Under the pieces are notes generated by a model. The model ran no database searches. It was not told the DNA's origin and worked only from the letters and a program-made list of their open reading frames with translations. The translations under genes and the position numbers were made by a program. Positions 5,510 to 7,421 of a stretch of DNA of 7,421 nucleotides are shown piece after piece. Origin of the DNA: an uncultured Opitutia bacterium (GTDB taxonomy: Bacteria > Verrucomicrobiota > Verrucomicrobiia > Opitutales > UBA953); assembly GCA_903853185.1 (NCBI GenBank), contig CAINSX010000246.1, forward strand, positions 1-7,421. Direction: 5' to 3'. Each line of letters begins with the position of its first letter. The stretch's first letter is position 1.

Positions 5510-5586
5510 TGGTGGTAGTGGGCAGGATCGAACTGCCGACCTAGGGCTTATGAGTCCCTCGCTCTAACCAACTGAGCTACACTACC
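5510..5586 (-). tRNA. tRNA with anticodon CAT, probably elongator tRNA-Met
   Basis: Read on the minus strand, the cloverleaf is complete. The acceptor stem GGTAGTG pairs fully with CACTACC, the D arm is GCTC/GAGC around AGTTGGTTA, the anticodon loop is CTCATAA (anticodon CAT), the variable region is AGGTC, and the T arm is GGCAG/CTGCC around TTCGATC. Discriminator A is at 5513 and CCA is encoded at 5512-5510. G1-C72 pairing and the absence of three G-C pairs next to the anticodon loop exclude an initiator. Similarity to elongator tRNA-Met in the D arm favours Met, but a lysidine-modified tRNA-Ile2 also has CAT and is not fully excluded. The anticodon stem AGGGA/GCCCT has an A31-G39 mismatch next to the loop. 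It is convergent with rsfS, whose stop is 20 bases away. Confidence 0.95.
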
Positions 5587-5590
5587 GAAA

Positions 5591-5602
5591 ACCGAGTTCG
5601 GT
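5591..5602 (-). repeat. Small hairpin with T-run just upstream of the tRNA
   Basis: On the minus strand ACCG-AACT-CGGT is a 4-bp stem followed by TTTTC, ending just before the tRNA 5' end. It looks like a minimal intrinsic terminator for the membrane-protein gene upstream, but the stem is short. It may equally belong to the tRNA leader. Confidence 0.25.
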
Positions 5603-5603
5603 C

Positions 5604-5632
5604 AGTCCAGCCAAGCCTCCTTGGCTCGTCAA
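5604..5632 (-). promoter_or_regulatory. Candidate tRNA promoter
   Basis: On the minus strand TTGACG (5632-5627, 5 of 6 against TTGACA) is followed after 17 bases by TGGACT (5609-5604, 3 of 6 against TATAAT), about 17 bases before the mature tRNA end. The good -35 box and exact spacing support it; the poor -10 box and overlap with a hairpin weaken it. Confidence 0.3.
5609..5626 (-). terminator. Perfect 7-bp hairpin after the GYF_2-like gene, possible terminator
   Basis: AGCCAAG-CCTC-CTTGGCT is a perfect 7-bp stem with a 4-base loop, 18 bases past the stop of the minus-strand membrane-protein gene. A smaller stem, AAGCC/GGCTT at 5631-5647, overlaps that stop. No T-run follows the 7-bp stem directly, so it is not a classical intrinsic terminator. 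It may stabilise the mRNA 3' end or act with the following T-run hairpin. Confidence 0.35.
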
Positions 5633-5644
5633 GCCGATTGAGGC

Positions 5645-6262
5645 TTAGGGGTGGGGATGGACGAGAATCCAGAAACACCATAGCCAGAGCACGTAACCGA
5701 GGCTGGCCAGCAGGATCGAGAGATTGGCCTGCGTCTGGCGGATTTCGGAAAGGCCTTCCTGGTCGAGGGTCCGGCCGACTTTACGCACGAAGGCGACGGG
5801 CAGGAAGCAACCAACGGCGGTCGTGAAGGTCAGTAGGATGAACAAGGAGAGCGGCGCTGTGTCGGGCGAGATGGAGTGCCAGGCATACACCAGTAGCGCG
5901 AAGAGCGGAGGCAGCAGGAAAGTCGAGCCGCACCAGAGGTAGCCTTCGCGGACGGAGCGTTCGAGCGATTCTCCAGCGGCGTTGCGCACGTTGTCCGGAG
6001 CGAGTGCTTCGCCCAGCGGAAGTTCGGAGCCGGGCGGAGGCGGCGGAGCATCGGTGCCGGCGTCGGATGACGAGATTGAGGGCGTGCGACTGAGACCGAT
6101 GGCACGGAAGTAATCGCGCACCGTCATCCATGACTCATCGACCTCGATGTTATGCAGTAGGCTGATCTCGCCGGCGCGGAGCATCTCGCTCACACGGACG
6201 AGGGGGAAGGGGCCGGTGATGGCACCTTTCCAGCGGAGGCGGAATTGGGTGGGGCGTGACAT
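5645..6262 (-). CDS. GYF_2-like domain (DUF4339) membrane protein with three helices
   Basis: The 205-residue protein begins with a GYF_2/DUF4339-like domain at residues 7-54. Its pattern is RLRWKGAITGPFPL, then SEMLRAGEIS, then a tryptophan before a short helix (ESWMTVRDYF), as in bacterial proteins where this module precedes membrane segments. A low-complexity linker with five consecutive prolines (73-77) follows. Three hydrophobic segments come next, at about 108-129, 136-158 and 181-202, the last ending in WLWCFWILV just before the C-terminus. The soluble N-terminal domain probably faces the cytoplasm and mediates protein contacts; eukaryotic GYF domains bind proline-rich peptides, but no such role is established here. 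The start lies 3 bases after the stop of the upstream unknown gene, so the two probably form one operon. No catalytic motif is visible. Family assignment is by pattern only. Confidence 0.8.
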   Translation of the reverse strand: MSRPTQFRLRWKGAITGPFPLVRVSEMLRAGEISLLHNIEVDESWMTVRDYFRAIGLSRTPSISSSDAGTDAPPPPPGSELPLGEALAPDNVRNAAGESLERSVREGYLWCGSTFLLPPLFALLVYAWHSISPDTAPLSLFILLTFTTAVGCFLPVAFVRKVGRTLDQEGLSEIRQTQANLSILLASLGYVLWLWCFWILVHPHP

Positions 6263-6265
6263 CGT

Positions 6266-7421
6266 TCAGAGATCTCGTCCTTGGAGGAGGGTTTCCCAAC
6301 CGCCGTCGGGGGTGAGCAATCCTTTCGGGATGCCGGCAGCTTGAGCGGCTTCGGCGACGGTGCCGGGGTAGCGGAGGAGCGGGGTGAGGGGCGCGGCTTC
6401 GGCGACACGATTGACCTCGCCGTCATCGCCGATGCGGAAGAGCACGGTGGCCTTGCCTTCGTTGTCGAGGCCGTAGAGGGCGCTGCCCTTGATCTTCTCG
6501 CTGAGCTCGGGCTTGCCGTCGCGGCCGACCCAGCCGGCGAAGATCAGCTTGCGGTTGCGCAGGTTAGCGAAGGTCGCGCGCCAGAAGCGGGCTTCCTCGG
6601 CGTAGCCGGCACCGCCGGGGGGAGTCAGGAAGGCTTTCAGTTCCAGCTGAATATCGGCCCACTTGTCCTTGAAGAGGTAGTCGTAGGGGCGCAGCGAATT
6701 CTGCGTGATGCGGCGCAGTTGATCGGCGTCTCGCTGGGCGGACGGCGAGAAGAGTAGACCCCAGGCATCAGGTCGGGTGGTCGCCAGCTTGTAGAGTTCC
6801 TGGAGTTGGTAGGCGCGTAGTTCGGGGTAGCTCGAGTCGCTGCGGCGGACGCGATCCATCGTGCGGATGAGCGGTTCGAGCAGCTTGCCGCTCTTGGCGT
6901 CCTGGAAGCGGCTGACCTGACGGATGAAATTCAGTTCGTTGATCGCGGACGGGCTAGCGAGCTCTTCACCGCCGCGCACCCCGTTGTTGAATTCGCGTCG
7001 GCTCCAGATGTTCTCGATCACCGCGCCTTCGCGGGTGAGCTCCTTGGCCTTTTGGCTGAACTCCACGCCGTCGGTGATGTTCCGCTTCGTTTCAACGATT
7101 TCGCCGATTACTAAGACTGTGCGTCCTGTCGCGGGACCACGGACGGAATAAAGGTTGAGTGTATAGCGGCGAAGCGAATCCGCCAGGGAAGTATCCGAGA
7201 GGGCCCGCAGCCCGCGTTGTTCGACTTCAGTCAGCGTGGCGGGATTAAAGATGCCAGAGGAGTCGGCCGTGGCGGCCGCATCCCACATTGCGCCGACGCG
7301 CGGGGCGAGCGCCGAGCGAGGCAGGGCTTGCAGGGTGGGCGCGCGGGTGAAGACGAAGGAGGCGCGGGCGCTTAGGTCGGACTTCTCTCCCGCGTTGTTG
7401 GCAGCGGTATCGGACAGGGCA
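6266..7421 (-). CDS. Unrecognised protein, N-terminus beyond the window edge
   Basis: The minus-strand frame ends at a TGA at 6268-6266 and is open to the right edge, giving 384 visible residues. An ATG at 7288 is possible, but the 44 codons before it (including ARASFVFTRAPTLQALPRSA) look like continuous coding sequence, so the true start is probably outside. I recognise no family. What is visible is soluble, with no membrane helix: a segment with strand character (YTLNLYSVRG, GRTVLVIGEIVETKRNI), a mostly helical middle (QVSRFQDAK, LIRTMDRVRR, LRAYQLQELYKLATTRPDAW), and a C-terminal part with GRDGKPELSEKIKGSALYGL and KATVLFRIGDDGEV, ending GGWETLLQGRDL. There is no cysteine cluster, nucleotide-binding loop or catalytic signature I can name. 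The GYF_2-like membrane protein follows after 3 bases, suggesting they act together. Real coding is well supported; function is unknown. Confidence 0.82.
   Translation of the reverse strand, partial: ALSDTAANNAGEKSDLSARASFVFTRAPTLQALPRSALAPRVGAMWDAAATADSSGIFNPATLTEVEQRGLRALSDTSLADSLRRYTLNLYSVRGPATGRTVLVIGEIVETKRNITDGVEFSQKAKELTREGAVIENIWSRREFNNGVRGGEELASPSAINELNFIRQVSRFQDAKSGKLLEPLIRTMDRVRRSDSSYPELRAYQLQELYKLATTRPDAWGLLFSPSAQRDADQLRRITQNSLRPYDYLFKDKWADIQLELKAFLTPPGGAGYAEEARFWRATFANLRNRKLIFAGWVGRDGKPELSEKIKGSALYGLDNEGKATVLFRIGDDGEVNRVAEAAPLTPLLRYPGTVAEAAQAAGIPKGLLTPDGGWETLLQGRDL

Noticed and set aside
6281..6757. Plus-strand 158-codon frame opposite the unknown right-edge gene
   Set aside because: It has Gly/Glu/Ala-rich shadow composition, while the minus-strand frame is open to the window edge and sits 3 bases from its downstream neighbour.
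7289..7421. Gene start at 7288 with a non-coding stretch upstream
   Set aside because: The 44 codons upstream in the same frame have no stop and look coding, so the gene more likely starts outside the window.

Overview
The window is GC-rich and densely packed with bacterial genes. The gene set points to a Gram-negative bacterium of the PVC group, most likely Verrucomicrobiota (Opitutae-like). The clues are LpxI as the lipid A pyrophosphatase, a small SET-domain protein, a GYF_2-like membrane protein and a ribosome silencing factor with a Lys/Ala/Pro-rich tail. This placement is inferred from gene content; no marker gene settles it.

Layout from left to right. On the minus strand, panB, gpsA and a SET-domain protein form an operon (positions 2167 to 1). 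Each junction is a 4-base ATGA stop/start overlap, and the SET gene runs off the left edge. Diverging from panB, a short plus-strand gene (2232-2495) encodes a small protein with a C-terminal membrane anchor. It converges, with 5 bases between the stops, on a two-gene minus-strand unit: lpxI, then a Tat-exported calcineurin-like phosphoesterase (4273 to 2501). Diverging from lpxI, nadD and rsfS form a plus-strand operon (4355-5490), a pairing common in bacteria. A minus-strand tRNA with anticodon CAT lies at 5510-5586 with its CCA tail encoded. Finally, a minus-strand pair covers 7421 to 5645: a long unrecognised protein whose start lies beyond the right edge, then a GYF_2-like three-helix membrane protein 3 bases later.

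Functionally this is mostly housekeeping: pantothenate/CoA synthesis (PanB), glycerol-3-phosphate for phospholipids (GpsA), lipid A (LpxI), NAD (NadD), ribosome silencing (RsfS) and a tRNA. No mobile element, CRISPR array or phage gene is visible. No gap exceeds about 80 bases, so there is no long non-coding stretch.

The less ordinary points are: a SET-domain lysine methyltransferase candidate translationally coupled to gpsA, with its Shine-Dalgarno-like sequence inside a hairpin; a histone H1-like tail on RsfS, a conceivable substrate for such an enzyme; an exported phosphoesterase next to lpxI; and promoter-like elements that would put the 5' ends of nadD, lpxI and the small membrane gene at their start codons.
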